Part shown: in pieces, positions 16,689 through 29,457 of the stretch
Layout: every line of letters begins with the position of its first letter
Position numbering within the stretch: position 1 is the first letter of the stretch
Assembly (NCBI GenBank): GCA_029879245.1
Contig: JAOUQQ010000011.1
Location: forward strand, 1 to 39,468
DNA length: 39,468 nt
From: Chromatiales bacterium
GTDB lineage: Bacteria; Pseudomonadota; Gammaproteobacteria; Thiohalomonadales; Thiohalomonadaceae
Direction: 5' to 3'
The notes under the pieces: model-generated
The model's input: only the letters and a program-made list of their open reading frames with translations
What the model was told of the DNA's origin: nothing
Database searches by the model: none
Program-made: the position numbers and the translations under genes

Positions 16689-17903
16689 TTAACTCACCAG
16701 CGTATTAAGATCGAAGATGGGCAGCAGGATCGCCAGCACAATCATCAGCACTACGCCCCCCATCACCAGGATCAACAGCGGCTCGAACAGCCCCATCACC
16801 ATCGCGATCACCGTCTCCAGCTCCCGCTCCTGATTATCGGCCGCCCGCTCCAGCATCTCCTCCAGTTTGCCGCTCGACTCCCCACTGGCGATCAGGTGCA
16901 GTGTCATCGGCGGAAAGTAGCGACTCTGTTCCATTGCCCGGGCGATACCACTACCCTCGCGCACCCGGTGCGAGGCGTCGTTCACCGCTCCGCGCATCGG
17001 CAAATTGGACATTACCTCGGCCGAGAGGCGCATCGCATCGAGCACCGGCACGCCGCTGGCGGTGAGGATGCTGAAGGTACGGGCGAAGCGTGCGGTATTT
17101 AGACCGCGCCCCAGACGTCCGATCAACGGCAGACGCAACAACAGGGCGTGCCAGCGAAAACGCGCGGCCTCACCACGCAAAATCACGTTAAAGCCGATGA
17201 CCCCGGCGATGATCATCAGCAGCAACCACACCCCGTACTCACGCAAAAAATCACTAATAGAGATCAGTGTAACGGTCAGCCACGGTAGCTCCTGTCCCAT
17301 ATTGTCAAAGACATCCACCACCTGCGGCACCACATAGGTAAGCAGGGCAACGGTTACCAGAATCGCCACCATCGTCAGTATCACCGGATAGAAGAGGGCA
17401 AGCATCACCTTCTGGCGCATCTGCTGGCGCTTCTCGGTGTAGTCAGCGAGGCGCTCCAGCACCACATCGAGATGACCCGATTGCTCACCGGCGGCGACCG
17501 TCTTGCGATAGAGCTCGGGAAAGATATGGGGAAAATCACTGAGGCCATCGGCCAGGGTGTGCCCCTCCATCACCTTTGACCTCACCGCCAGCATCATGCT
17601 CTGCAGGCGCGACACCTCACTCTGTTTTGCCACCGTCTGCAGAGACTCCTCCAGCGGCAGCGCGGCACGTACGAGCGTGGCAAGCTGTCGGGTGATCAGG
17701 GCCAGATCGGTGGCGCTAATGCCGCGTTTGAAACTGATTCCGCTACGCTGACGTGTCTCTCGCTGCGCCACCTCCTCTACCTTGAGCGGTGTCAGCCCCT
17801 GGTCCCGCAACTGCTGACGGATCTGGCGGGCAGTATCCCCCTCCAACACGCCGCGCTTCTCACGCCCCTTTTCATTCAGTGCGGTATATTCAAAGGCTCC
17901 CAT
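16689..17903 (-). CDS. gspF: Type II secretion inner-membrane platform protein GspF
   Basis: A 404-residue protein with two repeated cytoplasmic domains and three membrane helices (about 170-190, 220-240 and 370-395). It begins MGAFEYTALNEKGREKRGVLEGD, the standard GspF start. Repeated F-domain segments include LATLVRAALPLEESL and FSILTASGVPVLDAM, each followed by GE(Q/S)SG (AAGEQSG and ASGESSG). GspF is the central platform subunit that couples the ATPase GspE to pseudopilin assembly. It lies six bases after gspE. Confidence 0.97.
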   Translation of the reverse strand: MGAFEYTALNEKGREKRGVLEGDTARQIRQQLRDQGLTPLKVEEVAQRETRQRSGISFKRGISATDLALITRQLATLVRAALPLEESLQTVAKQSEVSRLQSMMLAVRSKVMEGHTLADGLSDFPHIFPELYRKTVAAGEQSGHLDVVLERLADYTEKRQQMRQKVMLALFYPVILTMVAILVTVALLTYVVPQVVDVFDNMGQELPWLTVTLISISDFLREYGVWLLLMIIAGVIGFNVILRGEAARFRWHALLLRLPLIGRLGRGLNTARFARTFSILTASGVPVLDAMRLSAEVMSNLPMRGAVNDASHRVREGSGIARAMEQSRYFPPMTLHLIASGESSGKLEEMLERAADNQERELETVIAMVMGLFEPLLILVMGGVVLMIVLAILLPIFDLNTLVS

Positions 17904-17909
17904 AACGGC

Positions 17910-19436
17910 CTATTCCATGCGTGTAACGCGCAACACCTCCTCCAGGGAGGTATCACCGGCCAGGACACGACGAAAGCCGTCGCAACGAATGTCGGTAGAG
18001 TGTTTACGTGCCTCCTGCCCGAGTTCATGTTCACCGCTGCCATCGTGGATCATGGCGCGCATTGTTTCATCGACACTGACCAGTTCGTAGATCCCGGTAC
18101 GACCACGATAACCGGTCTTGTTACACTCTGGGCAACCGTAGCCGGCACGGTAAAGGGTATGGGCAGTGCCTTCGTCCAGTCCCAGCAGCTCGCACTCTTT
18201 CTCTGTCGCCCGGTAGGGCTCCCGGCATTCATGACACAGCAACCTCACCAGCCGCTGTGCCACCACACCGATCAGACTGGAAGAGAGGAGGAAGGGCTCC
18301 ACCCCCATATCACGCAGGCGGGTCACCGCACCGACTGCGGTATTGGTGTGCAGGGTGGAGAGCACCAGGTGGCCGGTAAGCGAGGCCTGCACCGCGATCT
18401 CCACCGTCTCCAGGTCACGGATCTCACCGACCATCACCACATCCGGGTCCTGACGCAGGATGGCACGCAGACCTCGTGCAAAACTCATATCGACCTTGGT
18501 ATTAACCTGAGTCTGGCCGATACCCTCAAGGTTGTACTCCACCGGGTCCTCCACGGTGAGAATATTGCGTCTGGAGTCATTGAGTCGGCTCAGCGCTGCA
18601 TAGAGGGTAGTGGTCTTGCCCGAGCCGGTGGGACCGGTGACCAGGATGATACCGTGGGGCTGATGGATCAGCCGATCCAGCAGATCCTTGTCGTGTTCGG
18701 CCATCCCCAGGTGCTCCAGGTCAAGTCGTCCCGCCTGTTTGTCGAGCAGACGCAATACCACCCGTTCGCCGTGGGCCGAGGGGAGGGTTGAGACCCGCAC
18801 GTCAACGGCACGGCCCGCCACCCTGAGTGAGATACGCCCATCCTGAGGCAGGCGCTTTTCAGCGATATCGAGCTTGGCCATTACCTTGATGCGCGAGACC
18901 AGCAGCGGGGCCAGGGTACGCTTGGGGCGCAACACCTCGCGCAGCACCCCGTCGACACGAAAACGGACCACCATATTCTGCTCAAACGACTCGATGTGGA
19001 TATCGGATGCCTCCTCACGCACCGCCTCGGTCAGCAGGGCATTGATCAGGCGGATGATGGGGGCGTCGTCCTGACTCTCCATCAGGTCTTCCGGTTCAGC
19101 CAGTTGTAGCGCCACGTCGTTCAGGTCGAGGTCACCACCCAGCTCATCCATCGCCTGCATCGAGCCGCTGCCGCCCTGCTCATAACTCTGCTGCAGCAGC
19201 TCATCGAAGCGTTCATCATCGACCTGCTCGAGGGGGAAGTCGCGTTGCAGAAGACGACGTACCTCAACGATCACAGAGAGCGCAGGCCCCTGGCGACAGA
19301 TCAATCGCGGCCGCATCCCCTCATCCCACAGCAACAAAACCCCATGGCGACGCACAAAGGCAAATGGGAGCCGAATAGCTCCCACATCAGCGGCTATCTC
19401 AACCTGCGCCACCTCAGGGGAGAGGGACATTGTCAC
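17910..19436 (-). CDS. gspE: Type II secretion ATPase GspE
   Basis: A 508-residue cytoplasmic ATPase. An N-terminal GspL-binding region comes first (about 1-110). The Walker A motif is GPTGSGKT (268-275), with an Asp box in LTVEDPVEY and the Walker B region VVMVGEIRD (333-341). The metal-binding insert has two CxxC pairs (401/404 and 435/438) spaced as in GspE. It powers pseudopilus extension. Its start overlaps the end of gspD by 23 bases, or 17 if the second Met is used. Confidence 0.97.
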   Translation of the reverse strand: MTMSLSPEVAQVEIAADVGAIRLPFAFVRRHGVLLLWDEGMRPRLICRQGPALSVIVEVRRLLQRDFPLEQVDDERFDELLQQSYEQGGSGSMQAMDELGGDLDLNDVALQLAEPEDLMESQDDAPIIRLINALLTEAVREEASDIHIESFEQNMVVRFRVDGVLREVLRPKRTLAPLLVSRIKVMAKLDIAEKRLPQDGRISLRVAGRAVDVRVSTLPSAHGERVVLRLLDKQAGRLDLEHLGMAEHDKDLLDRLIHQPHGIILVTGPTGSGKTTTLYAALSRLNDSRRNILTVEDPVEYNLEGIGQTQVNTKVDMSFARGLRAILRQDPDVVMVGEIRDLETVEIAVQASLTGHLVLSTLHTNTAVGAVTRLRDMGVEPFLLSSSLIGVVAQRLVRLLCHECREPYRATEKECELLGLDEGTAHTLYRAGYGCPECNKTGYRGRTGIYELVSVDETMRAMIHDGSGEHELGQEARKHSTDIRCDGFRRVLAGDTSLEEVLRVTRME

Positions 19437-21561
19437 CCTCCACGGCTACCGGTTCAGGCGGGGGTGGTATTTCCAAACTATCTTTGGCTGTTATGCTGCT
19501 CTCCACTGCGGTCGCAGTGGCACCATTCGCCTCAATCGCCCTGGTGCTCTCCATATAAGGGGGCGGTAGTTTCAGAAACTCCTCCATCTCTGGCAGCAGG
19601 GGTGAGGCCTCATCGGACATCAGGCGCAGCCCCTCTTCACGGATCTTCAACTGCTCGGCGCGGATATAGTTGTATTTCTCAGTAGAGAGGGCCGAACTAA
19701 ACTTGCCGTCACGCATAATACGCGGATGGATAAAGACCATCAGATCCTTCTTCGACTTGATATTCTTCTGATAGCGGAAGAACCAGCCGAGCAGCGGAAT
19801 ATCCCCAAGTAGCGGCACCTTCTGCTCTGTCTCAACCAGCTGATCCTCAATCAGACCACCCAGCACCAGAACCTGACCGTCATCGACCATCACAGTGGTC
19901 TTCACCGAGCGCTTGTTGGTGATCAGGTCTGTGGCATTCACTGTACTGCCACTGATGCTGGAGACCTCCTGAGAGATCTCCATGCGGATCGCATCCCCCT
20001 CATTGATCTGCGGCTTGATCTTCAGCGAGAGACCCACATCCTCACGCTGGATAGTCTGGAAGGGATTGTCAGGGGTAGTGCCACCACCCGTCGAGCTATA
20101 TGAACCTGTAAGGAAGGGCACGGTCTGGCCTACGACAATTTCAGCCTCTTCGTTATCCATCGTCACCAGTGAAGGGGTGGAGAGAATATTGTTGTTGGAA
20201 TCTCCACCCAGGGCACGCAGAATTCCGGCAAAGTTGAAGGCGCTACCGCTGAAGGTACCGGCTGCCACGGTCAGACCATTCAGGCTGGGCGGCGCGGTTA
20301 ATACACCGGCCTGGGCTGCCACAACAGTCGAGGCAACACCGGTAATGGTGTCGTTAAAGTCAATCAGTCCCACCGGCGCATTGTTAGCGGAACCGTCAAA
20401 TCCCCACTGAATCCCCAGCTCCATCGCCTGATCGGCCCCCACCTCGGCAATTACTGCCTGCACCAGTACCTGAGCACGGCGCACATCGAGCTGGCGAATC
20501 ACCGTCTCCAGGTCACGCAACACATCGGGGCTGGCATTAATCACCAGGGCATTGGTCGCCTCATCGGCCTGAATGTTGAGACCTGTCCCCGCAGCCGGGG
20601 CACGGGCAGCAGGGGCCGCCCCCCCCTTCTCTTCAATGAGACTCTTACCAACCCCATTCAGCACATCGGCCAGATCGGTCGCCTTGGCATAACGCAGATA
20701 GAAGACCCGGGTGTTGCCTGAAGTCTGCAACGGGGTGTCGAGCTGTTCGATGATCTTCTTCAGGTGGTGACGCTTGGTCTTGTCACCACTAAGCAGCAGG
20801 CTATTACTGCGCCCATCAGCGATCACCTTTACCTCATCCACCCCTCCTCCAGCAGCCTTTGCTGCCCCCCCCTGCTCCAGCGAGTTTAGAATACGCTCCA
20901 CCTCACTGGCCGAGGCATGTTTCATCGGGATCAACTCCACCTCGCTCTCACTGGATAGGTCAATACGACGAACCAGGCCCACAATGCGATCGATATTTCC
21001 AGAGGTCGCCGAGACGATCAGCACGTTGGTCGGGGTGTAGGCGGCCAGATGGGCCTCCTGTGGCAGCAGGGGACGTAATACAGGAACCAGTTGCGCCGCT
21101 GAGACATTTTTCACCGTCACAACACGGGTCACAAACTGCCCATCTTCGTTCTTCTTGCCCCACGTCACCGTGGGAATGGCATCCTGCTTGGCATTCACCT
21201 CAGGGACGATCTTCACCACATTCTTGCCTGGCACTGCGGCAAAACCGTGGACATTTAGCACCGTAAGGAATACCTGATAGATATCCTCCGCCTCCATCGG
21301 CTGCGAAGAGACGATCGTTACCTTGCCCTTGACTCGCGGGTCAACAATGAAATTCTTGCCGGTCATCTCTGATACGGTAGAGATAACTGTATTGATATCG
21401 GCATCCTTGAGATTAAGGGTCATCGCCTCTGCCCAGGAGAGGCCACTCCATAACGCCAGCAGGATTACCGCAATCGCCTTCCTTAGTACAAATGGAAGGG
21501 CCTCACTTCTGCGTATCGAAAGAGATGCTGTCAACGCCACAGATCCTTGCATCACACTCAT
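19414..21561 (-). CDS. gspD: Type II secretion outer-membrane secretin GspD
   Basis: A 715-residue secretin. The N-terminal stretch to about residue 45 is an extended signal peptide ending LSWAEA. N0 ([36 protein letters not shown]) and N1-N3 follow (about 45-330). The secretin core is at about 355-620, with [15 protein letters not shown] and [17 protein letters not shown]-terminal region (about 630-715) includes an S-domain-like stretch and a Pro/Ala-rich tail. It forms the outer-membrane channel. S-domains usually bind a pilotin lipoprotein; no pilotin gene is seen here. The gene starts five bases after gspC. Confidence 0.97.
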   Translation of the reverse strand: MSVMQGSVALTASLSIRRSEALPFVLRKAIAVILLALWSGLSWAEAMTLNLKDADINTVISTVSEMTGKNFIVDPRVKGKVTIVSSQPMEAEDIYQVFLTVLNVHGFAAVPGKNVVKIVPEVNAKQDAIPTVTWGKKNEDGQFVTRVVTVKNVSAAQLVPVLRPLLPQEAHLAAYTPTNVLIVSATSGNIDRIVGLVRRIDLSSESEVELIPMKHASASEVERILNSLEQGGAAKAAGGGVDEVKVIADGRSNSLLLSGDKTKRHHLKKIIEQLDTPLQTSGNTRVFYLRYAKATDLADVLNGVGKSLIEEKGGAAPAARAPAAGTGLNIQADEATNALVINASPDVLRDLETVIRQLDVRRAQVLVQAVIAEVGADQAMELGIQWGFDGSANNAPVGLIDFNDTITGVASTVVAAQAGVLTAPPSLNGLTVAAGTFSGSAFNFAGILRALGGDSNNNILSTPSLVTMDNEEAEIVVGQTVPFLTGSYSSTGGGTTPDNPFQTIQREDVGLSLKIKPQINEGDAIRMEISQEVSSISGSTVNATDLITNKRSVKTTVMVDDGQVLVLGGLIEDQLVETEQKVPLLGDIPLLGWFFRYQKNIKSKKDLMVFIHPRIMRDGKFSSALSTEKYNYIRAEQLKIREEGLRLMSDEASPLLPEMEEFLKLPPPYMESTRAIEANGATATAVESSITAKDSLEIPPPPEPVAVEGDNVPLP

Positions 21562-21566
21562 TCTCG

Positions 21567-22568
21567 TTATCGTCCCAAATTGATCGTCAGGTTAGTCTCA
21601 CGACCCCCACGCTCTACCACCAGATTAAAGCTGGAGGCGCTCTTGAACTGCTGAAACAGCCCTGCCATCTGCGCCGGGTCACTCAGCGGAACACCATTGA
21701 CGCTCGTCACTACATCCCCCGCGCGCAGGCCGGTACCGTGGAACAGGCGACGCTCCGAACCGGGAGTCACCCGGTAGCCCTTCAGGCCGCCACCCTCCAG
21801 CACAGGTTGCGCCTGAATCAGGTTAAATGCCTTTTGCGGGTCATTTACAATCTCTTCGCGCAGTGAGCTGAGTTGCTGCGAAATGGTGCTACCACTCTGT
21901 CCCACCGCTGCATCTCCCCCTGCGCCATTCGACGCCGGAGAGACCAGGCCCCGCCCGGTTTGGGCCGTACGGCTACCTCCCGTCTGGGTCTGGTGCATCG
22001 CCGAGGTGGTCGCTATTGAACGCCCCCCCCTATCATCGTCTGACAGAGTGAGGCGCTCCTTCGGCAGGGTCAGAGTCTCAAAGCGCCCACCTCGCTTGAG
22101 GATCACCTTATCGGCCAGGACCTCGTGCAAAACCGCTCCACCCGATAGCGTATCCCCAACTTTATATAATTTCTCATCCTGCTGCCCCTCTGCAATAAGT
22201 GCAAGCCCCAGTCCGGCCTCGGAGAGTGCAATGATCCCCTTAAGGGTCAGGCTAAGCCTCGTCTCCGGGGCGTCAATCGGTGCCTCCTCTACTACCTCAT
22301 TCCTCACCGCCGCCTCACCGAAAAGGTGCAGGGCAGCCACACCATCCAGATTATCCGGAGAGACCCCCACTGTGCTATCTGACATTGATGCCACCAGTGG
22401 TCTTATACCGCTCTGTTCCTCCAGCGGCCAGAGACGCCAGGCGAACCCCGCCAGAATATAGGCCAGAATCAGCACAAACAGGGCATTGACCCACGGCACG
22501 GCACGCTGCCACGACTCTACACGTTGCAGATGAGCGAGGTGATGTAGAATGCTATCCTTGGTCAACAC
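21567..22568 (-). CDS. gspC: Type II secretion protein GspC with C-terminal PDZ domain
   Basis: A 333-residue bitopic protein: short cytoplasmic N-terminus, one helix (about 26-46), an HR domain (about 100-175, with LSLTLKGIIALSEAGLGLALIAE) and a C-terminal PDZ domain (about 245-330, with GLRAGDVVTSVNGVPLSDPAQ). The Gly/Ser/Thr-rich linker between them (about 180-225) is probably flexible. GspC links the inner-membrane platform to GspD and takes part in substrate choice. The start codon is GTG. As first gene it follows an AT-rich leader, and a hairpin separates it from hisD, so gsp has its own transcription unit. Confidence 0.95.
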   Translation of the reverse strand: MLTKDSILHHLAHLQRVESWQRAVPWVNALFVLILAYILAGFAWRLWPLEEQSGIRPLVASMSDSTVGVSPDNLDGVAALHLFGEAAVRNEVVEEAPIDAPETRLSLTLKGIIALSEAGLGLALIAEGQQDEKLYKVGDTLSGGAVLHEVLADKVILKRGGRFETLTLPKERLTLSDDDRGGRSIATTSAMHQTQTGGSRTAQTGRGLVSPASNGAGGDAAVGQSGSTISQQLSSLREEIVNDPQKAFNLIQAQPVLEGGGLKGYRVTPGSERRLFHGTGLRAGDVVTSVNGVPLSDPAQMAGLFQQFKSASSFNLVVERGGRETNLTINLGR

Positions 22569-22641
22569 TATCTTTCTTTTATATATCAGGGTGTTATTTC
22601 AGTTTCCTACTATATCCCTTTATCTCCCTGAATGCCACGTG

Positions 22642-22668
22642 TAAAAGCCCTCTCCCGTTTCAGGAGAG
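22642..22668 (-). terminator. Probable terminator after hisD
   Basis: On the minus strand a six-base-pair stem (CTCTCC / GGAGAG, 22668-22663 with 22655-22650) is followed by GGCTTTT. The stem is short and the T tract has only four residues, so it is a weak terminator. It separates murA-hisG-hisD from gspC. Confidence 0.45.
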
Positions 22669-22697
22669 AAGGGGGCATAAATCTGTGCAAAGCGTCG

Positions 22698-24005
22698 CTA
22701 CTTGATACGGAACTCGGCGGAGCGGGCGTGTGCGGTGAGACCCTCGCCACGGGCAAGGCAGGAGGCGGTTCTGCCCAGCTCAGAGGCCCCATCGGCGGAA
22801 CACATGATGAGGCTTGAGCGCTTCTGGAAGTCATAAACCCCCAGCGGCGAGGAGAATCGGGCGGTACGTGAAGTGGGCAGGACATGGTTGGGCCCGGCGC
22901 AGTAGTCGCCCAGCGCCTCGGCGGTGTAGCGACCCATGAAGATCGCGCCGGCGTGTTTGATCTGTGGCGCCATCTCGAGGGGGTCATCCACCGAGAGCTC
23001 CAGATGCTCCGGGGCGATGAAGTTGGCCACCTCAACCGCCTGCTCCATGGAGTCGACCTTAATCAGGGCGCCGCGATCACGTAGCGAGGTGGTGATGATC
23101 TCATTACGTTCCATTGTGGGGAGCAGTTTGTCGATGGCGACGGCGACCTTATCGAGAAAGGCGCCATCGGGGCTGACCAGGATCGACTGGGCATCCTCAT
23201 CGTGCTCGGCCTGGGAAAAGAGGTCCATGGCGATCCACTCCGGGTCGGTCTTACCATCGCAGATCACCAATATCTCTGAAGGCCCGGCGATCATGTCGAT
23301 ACCGACGGTACCGAAGACCATCCCCTTGGCGGTAGCGACGTAGATATTGCCGGGGCCGACGATCTTGTCGACCTGTGGCACGCTCTCGGTGCCGTAAGCG
23401 AGTGCAGCGACGGCCTGGGCGCCACCAATAGCAAAGACCCTGTCGACCCCGGAGACGGCAGCCGCTGCCAGTACCAGCTCGTTCAGCTCCCCATCGGGGG
23501 TCGGCACCACCATAATCAGCTCTGCCACCCCGGCCACCTTCGCAGGGATGGCATTCATCAGTACCGACGAGGGGTAGGCCGCCTTGCCGCCCGGTACGTA
23601 GAGACCGGCGCGCTCCAGCGCGGTGACCTGCTGACCGAGCAGGGTGCCATCGGCTTCGGTATATGACCACGACTCCTGCTTCTGGTGCTCGTGGTAGCTG
23701 CGCACCCGCGCAGCGGAGAGCTCCAACGCCTCACGCTGCTCGGTCGGGATCGCCGTCAACGCCTTGCTCAGGCGCTCCTTTGGAATAATCAGTTCGGCCA
23801 TCGACTTCGCGCTCATGCGGTCAAAGCGGTTGGTGTACTCCAGTACCGCCGCATCGCCATCGGCCCTTACCCTTGCAAGGATCTCACGCACCGTGGTGTT
23901 GACCGCATCGTCTGAGACCCCCTCCCAGGCGAGGAGCCCCTCCAGCGAGGGCCAGAAGTCGTCGGTGGAACTGTCGAGTCGGGTGATATCTACCATTGCA
24001 CTCAT
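22698..24005 (-). CDS. hisD: Histidinol dehydrogenase
   Basis: A 435-residue enzyme of usual length for HisD. Recognisable segments are [28 protein letters not shown] (about 131-158), [14 protein letters not shown], the zinc-site region [11 protein letters not shown] (His at about 269), PEHLEL and [28 protein letters not shown]. It makes histidine from histidinol in two NAD-dependent oxidations. It follows hisG by 24 bases in a murA-hisG-hisD run. The expected next gene, hisC, is displaced about 11.5 kb by the gsp operon. Confidence 0.97.
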   Translation of the reverse strand: MSAMVDITRLDSSTDDFWPSLEGLLAWEGVSDDAVNTTVREILARVRADGDAAVLEYTNRFDRMSAKSMAELIIPKERLSKALTAIPTEQREALELSAARVRSYHEHQKQESWSYTEADGTLLGQQVTALERAGLYVPGGKAAYPSSVLMNAIPAKVAGVAELIMVVPTPDGELNELVLAAAAVSGVDRVFAIGGAQAVAALAYGTESVPQVDKIVGPGNIYVATAKGMVFGTVGIDMIAGPSEILVICDGKTDPEWIAMDLFSQAEHDEDAQSILVSPDGAFLDKVAVAIDKLLPTMERNEIITTSLRDRGALIKVDSMEQAVEVANFIAPEHLELSVDDPLEMAPQIKHAGAIFMGRYTAEALGDYCAGPNHVLPTSRTARFSSPLGVYDFQKRSSLIMCSADGASELGRTASCLARGEGLTAHARSAEFRIK

Positions 24006-24029
24006 CTCATGATGAAATATTGGGGGAAT

Positions 24030-25981
<1,952 letters not shown>

Positions 25982-26032
25982 TTATTCATTTGGTGAGCAC
26001 CACCCGTCCGGGTAACCGTCACCGGTTATGTT

Positions 26033-26290
26033 TCAGGAGACCTGCATCTTGCTGGCCGTTTTCCACTCATCGGGGGTGTACGGTTTAATATGGATTGCGT
26101 GAATGGCCCCGGAGGTGACCGCATCCCCTAGCGCTGCATGAACCATACGCTCCTTGGCCAGCGGGGTCTTTCCGGCGAATGCCGTACTCACCACGGTCAC
26201 CCAGTAGTGGCCGCTATCATCGACCTTGACCAGTACCTCGCTCTCGGGGATCTCGCCCCCAATCCGCTGTTCGATCTCTTCAGGTTGCAT
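26033..26290 (-). CDS. ibaG: BolA-family protein IbaG
   Basis: An 85-residue BolA-like protein. GHYWVTVVSTAFAGKTPLAKERMVHAAL and IHAIHIKPYTPDEW match the family core and the usual C-terminal signature. The invariant His (about residue 70) that helps bind a 2Fe-2S cluster with monothiol glutaredoxins is present in AIHAIHIK. Its position between mlaB and murA is conserved in many gammaproteobacteria. It is probably involved in iron-sulfur handling or the acid response. Confidence 0.93.
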   Translation of the reverse strand: MQPEEIEQRIGGEIPESEVLVKVDDSGHYWVTVVSTAFAGKTPLAKERMVHAALGDAVTSGAIHAIHIKPYTPDEWKTASKMQVS

Positions 26291-26350
26291 CGGTGTCTAC
26301 CCAGTGAAGCGAAAGGAATCGGGCATTCTACCGTCTGGAGGGTAAGGCCG

Positions 26351-26671
26351 CTACCCTTGCTGTGGCTGGTCTGTGAGCGGAAGCACACCATCCAGTTCTC
26401 CGGCATGGGCGATCGCCAGTAACTGGGGTGGCAGGTGGGCAAAGCGGATCGAGCGGTGCTGTTCACTGGCCATCCGCACCCACTGCACCAGCAGGGCCAG
26501 CCCGGCACTGTCTGCACGGCTGACCGCGCCGAGATCCACCTCGAGCGACTCGGACGGGGCGGCAAACAGGGTGCTACGGCTCTCGTTCAGCAGCGCGGTC
26601 ACGGTATCGAAGCTCATCTCCCCGCTGATCGCGTAGCGCCCCTCGCCACCACTGATCGAAGCATTAGCCAC
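26351..26671 (-). CDS. mlaB: MlaB, STAS-domain subunit of the Mla lipid transporter
   Basis: A 106-residue STAS-domain protein. The segment LEVDLGAVSRADSAGLALLVQWVR has the conserved Asp-Ser of the STAS loop. It binds the ATPase MlaF and stabilises the MlaFEDB complex. The start is a GTG at 26671: GAGGAG lies seven bases before it, inside the end of mlaC, and it overlaps the mlaC stop by eight bases. A second GTG five codons upstream is less well placed. Confidence 0.9.
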   Translation of the reverse strand: MANASISGGEGRYAISGEMSFDTVTALLNESRSTLFAAPSESLEVDLGAVSRADSAGLALLVQWVRMASEQHRSIRFAHLPPQLLAIAHAGELDGVLPLTDQPQQG

Positions 26672-27299
26672 CGGAGTTCTCCTCACCGGCGGCGGCGTTC
26701 TGGTTCATCTCTGCCAACCGCTTCAACAGGCCGGGGATACCGCTGTTGCGGATCTCGGTGGTAAAGGAGCTGCGATAGTTGCTCACCAGGCTGACCCCGT
26801 CGACCTTGATGTCGTAAACCTTCCAAGCCCCCGCCTTGTTCTGATACATACTGTAGTGGAGCGGAATGGACGGCCCTCCCTGCTGCACAATCTCGGTCTT
26901 GACCGTTACCCGCTGTGCATCATCCTCCGCATGGACCGGCAGATAGCGCAGACTCTGGTCGGTGTACTCGAGCAGTGCCTTGGCATAGGTACGTACCAGC
27001 AGGGTGCGAAAACCGTCGGTAAACTCATCACGCTGCGCCTGGTTTGCCTGACGCCAGTTCTTCCCCAGCACCCACTGTGACATCTTGGCAAAGTCAAAAT
27101 GGGGCAACACCAGGTCCTCGACCAGCGGATAGATCAGCGAGGCATCGGCCTTAAGCTTTTCACTATCGATTTTAAGACGCTCCAGAACCTTGTCGGTTGT
27201 CTCCTGTACCAGTTGTTCGGCGGGGTGTTCCGCCAGAACGACACCGCTGCTCCCCAGCAGCATCAATACAGCAATCATCATCCTGACAGCGTTCATCAC
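26664..27299 (-). CDS. mlaC: MlaC, periplasmic phospholipid carrier
   Basis: A 211-residue periplasmic protein with a signal peptide (about 1-23, ending VVLAE) and the MlaC fold (YPLVEDLVLPHFDFAKMSQWVLGKNWRQA; FRTLLVRTYAKALLEY; YDIKVDGVSLVSNYRSSF). It carries phospholipid between the outer-membrane MlaA complex and MlaFEDB. It overlaps mlaD by four bases. Confidence 0.96.
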   Translation of the reverse strand: MMNAVRMMIAVLMLLGSSGVVLAEHPAEQLVQETTDKVLERLKIDSEKLKADASLIYPLVEDLVLPHFDFAKMSQWVLGKNWRQANQAQRDEFTDGFRTLLVRTYAKALLEYTDQSLRYLPVHAEDDAQRVTVKTEIVQQGGPSIPLHYSMYQNKAGAWKVYDIKVDGVSLVSNYRSSFTTEIRNSGIPGLLKRLAEMNQNAAAGEENSGG

Positions 27300-27769
27300 T
27301 TCTCCTCTCCCTCCGATGCCTTGCTGAAGAGGAACTGGCCGATCAGCTGCTCCAGTACCAGGGCACTCTGGGTCAGCATAATCTCACTACCCTGCTCAAG
27401 CACCGCCTCATCGCCACCCGGCTCCAGCCCCACATACTGCTCACCGAGCAGACCGGCGGTGAAGATGTTGGCACTGGTATCAGCGGGCAGTTGGTCGAAT
27501 TTGCTACTGATGTGCATGGTCACTACCGCCTCAAAGCTCCTCGAATCGAAGTTGATGGCACTAACCCGTCCTACCCGAACCCCTGCCATCGAGACCGGCG
27601 AGCGCACCTTGAGGCTACCGATATTCTCAAAGCGGGCGGTCACATCGTAGCCCACATCGTCGCTCACCAGGCTGAGGTTGCTCACCTGCAGCGCCAGCAT
27701 GAAGAGGGCAGCCAAACCGGCGGCGGCGAACAGCCCCACCCAGATCTCGACACTCCTTGAATGCATCAT
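27296..27769 (-). CDS. mlaD: MlaD, MCE-domain subunit of the Mla lipid transporter
   Basis: A 157-residue protein with one N-terminal helix (about 9-28) and a single MCE domain (about 39-120) containing the family pattern FENIGSLKVRSPVSMAGVRVGRV. A C-terminal helix follows. Six copies form the periplasmic ring that receives lipid. Upstream in-frame codons exist, but the start at 27769 has GGAG nine bases before it and overlaps the mlaE stop region. Confidence 0.95.
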   Translation of the reverse strand: MMHSRSVEIWVGLFAAAGLAALFMLALQVSNLSLVSDDVGYDVTARFENIGSLKVRSPVSMAGVRVGRVSAINFDSRSFEAVVTMHISSKFDQLPADTSANIFTAGLLGEQYVGLEPGGDEAVLEQGSEIMLTQSALVLEQLIGQFLFSKASEGEEK

Positions 27770-27770
27770 C

Positions 27771-28553
27771 TTAGTTATCTCCAAACATCAAAGCGGTAAG
27801 GATAAAGTTGAGTCCCAGCACAGCCAGTGAGCTGTGGACCACGGTACGGGTGGTGGCGCGGCTAACCCCCTCGGAGGTCGGGGTAGCATCATACCCCTCA
27901 AAGATAGCGATCCAGGTCACCGCAATGCCAAAGACCACGCTCTTGATCACCCCGTTGAAGACATCGTCATAGAGGTCGACCCGGTACTGCATGTTGGCCC
28001 AGTAGGCACCCTCATCGACCCCCAGCAGGCCGACCCCGACAAAGTAACCACCCATCACACCGACCGCGCTAAAGATGGCAGCAAGCAGCGGCATCGAGAT
28101 AAAGCCGGCGAGAAAGCGCGGTGTCAGCACCCGCTTGATCGGGTCGACCGCCATCATCTCCATCCCGGAGAGCTGCTCGGTTGCCTTCATTAAGCCAATC
28201 TCCGCGGTCAGTGCAGAACCGGCACGCCCGGCAAAGAGTAGTGCCGTCACCACCGGTCCCATCTCACGTACCAGAGTCAGGGCCACCATAATCCCGAGGG
28301 AAGAGGCGGTGCCGTAGTCCTTGAGCAGGTTGTAACCCTGCAGCCCCAGCACCATGCCGACGAAAAAGCCGGAGACGACGATGATCAGCAGCGACAACAC
28401 CCCCACCGAGAAGAGCTGCGCCGCCAGCAGGCGCGGGCGCAGTATCACACTGGGGATACCGACAAGGATGTAGTAAAAGAGGATATGGGCACGCCCCAGC
28501 CGCTCAAAGACCTGCAGCGTCGTGGCGCCCAGTTGTTGCAATCTGTCGAGCAT
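27771..28553 (-). CDS. mlaE: MlaE, permease of the Mla lipid transporter
   Basis: A 260-residue integral membrane protein of the MlaE/YrbE family. It contains the hallmark [34 protein letters not shown] region (about 112-145) and [14 protein letters not shown]. The upstream extension to 28664 is out: MLDRLQQLG is the family start, and the ATG overlaps the mlaF stop by one base (TGATG). Confidence 0.96.
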   Translation of the reverse strand: MLDRLQQLGATTLQVFERLGRAHILFYYILVGIPSVILRPRLLAAQLFSVGVLSLLIIVVSGFFVGMVLGLQGYNLLKDYGTASSLGIMVALTLVREMGPVVTALLFAGRAGSALTAEIGLMKATEQLSGMEMMAVDPIKRVLTPRFLAGFISMPLLAAIFSAVGVMGGYFVGVGLLGVDEGAYWANMQYRVDLYDDVFNGVIKSVVFGIAVTWIAIFEGYDATPTSEGVSRATTRTVVHSSLAVLGLNFILTALMFGDN

Positions 28554-29383
28554 CAGCGTCTCCTCGCCTCGTGGCCGTGCAGCAGGTCCTCGGCATAATC
28601 GGGGGCTGCGTAGTGGAACGGCACCGGTCCGTCCGGCAGCCCCTGCAGGAACTGCTGCGCCCACTCCGAATCGGAACGACCCAGCTCATCAGGGCTCCCC
28701 TGCCCCACCACCTTGCCACCTGAGAGCAGGTAGATGTAGTCGGAGATCGCTGCGGTCTCCTGTACATCGTGTGAGACCACGATGCTGGAGAGACCCAGCG
28801 CGTCGTTGAGGGTGCGAATGAGCTTCACCAGCACCCCCATGGAGATCGGGTCCTGGCCGGTGAAGGGTTCGTCATACATCATCATCATCGGGTCCAGCGC
28901 AATGGCACGTGCCATCGCCACGCGCCGCGCCATACCGCCGGAGAGCTCGCTCGGCATCAGGCGGCGGGCACCGCGCAGACCAACGGCCTGCAGCTTCATC
29001 AGCACCAGGTCACGAATCATCGGCTCCGGCAGCTTGGTGTGTTCACGCAGCGGAAAGGCGACATTTTCGTAGACGTCGAGATCGGTCAGCAGCGCCCCGC
29101 TCTGAAACAGCAGCCCCATCCGCTTGCGCAGGGCATAAAGTTTGCTGCGCGAGAGCCTGGTCACCTCTTCGCCATCGACGCGGATAGTCCCCTCCTGCGG
29201 CCGCAACTGACCGCCGATCAGCTTGAGCAGGGTGGTCTTGCCGGTGCCGCTGGGGCCCATGATCGCGGTCACCTTGCCGCGCGGGATATCGATATCGATC
29301 CCATCAAAGATCATGCGATCACCCCGCGCAAAGCGCAGGCCGCGGATCTCTACCAGGGGGGAGTCATCTTGTTGGCTCATCAA
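28553..29383 (-). CDS. mlaF: MlaF, ATPase of the Mla lipid transporter
   Basis: A 276-residue ABC ATPase. The Walker A motif is GPSGTGKT (43-50), the signature [15 protein letters not shown] and the Walker [14 protein letters not shown]. It drives phospholipid movement with MlaE, MlaD and MlaB. The C-terminal tail (about 240-276) extends beyond the ATPase core, as in E. coli MlaF, where it holds the partner subunit. It is the first gene of mlaFEDCB-ibaG-murA. Confidence 0.97.
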   Translation of the reverse strand: MMSQQDDSPLVEIRGLRFARGDRMIFDGIDIDIPRGKVTAIMGPSGTGKTTLLKLIGGQLRPQEGTIRVDGEEVTRLSRSKLYALRKRMGLLFQSGALLTDLDVYENVAFPLREHTKLPEPMIRDLVLMKLQAVGLRGARRLMPSELSGGMARRVAMARAIALDPMMMMYDEPFTGQDPISMGVLVKLIRTLNDALGLSSIVVSHDVQETAAISDYIYLLSGGKVVGQGSPDELGRSDSEWAQQFLQGLPDGPVPFHYAAPDYAEDLLHGHEARRR

Positions 29384-29457
29384 CCATTCCGCTTGTTATT
29401 TTCCAATGCCCCTTCCGGGGACGGCTGCTGCAAGTGTCGGGGAAAGTGTCAACAAGG

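Noticed and set aside
28554-28664. Extended N-terminus of MlaE
   Set aside because: The added residues are an Arg/Gly/Pro-rich shadow of mlaF; MlaE proteins begin at the MLDRLQQLG segment.
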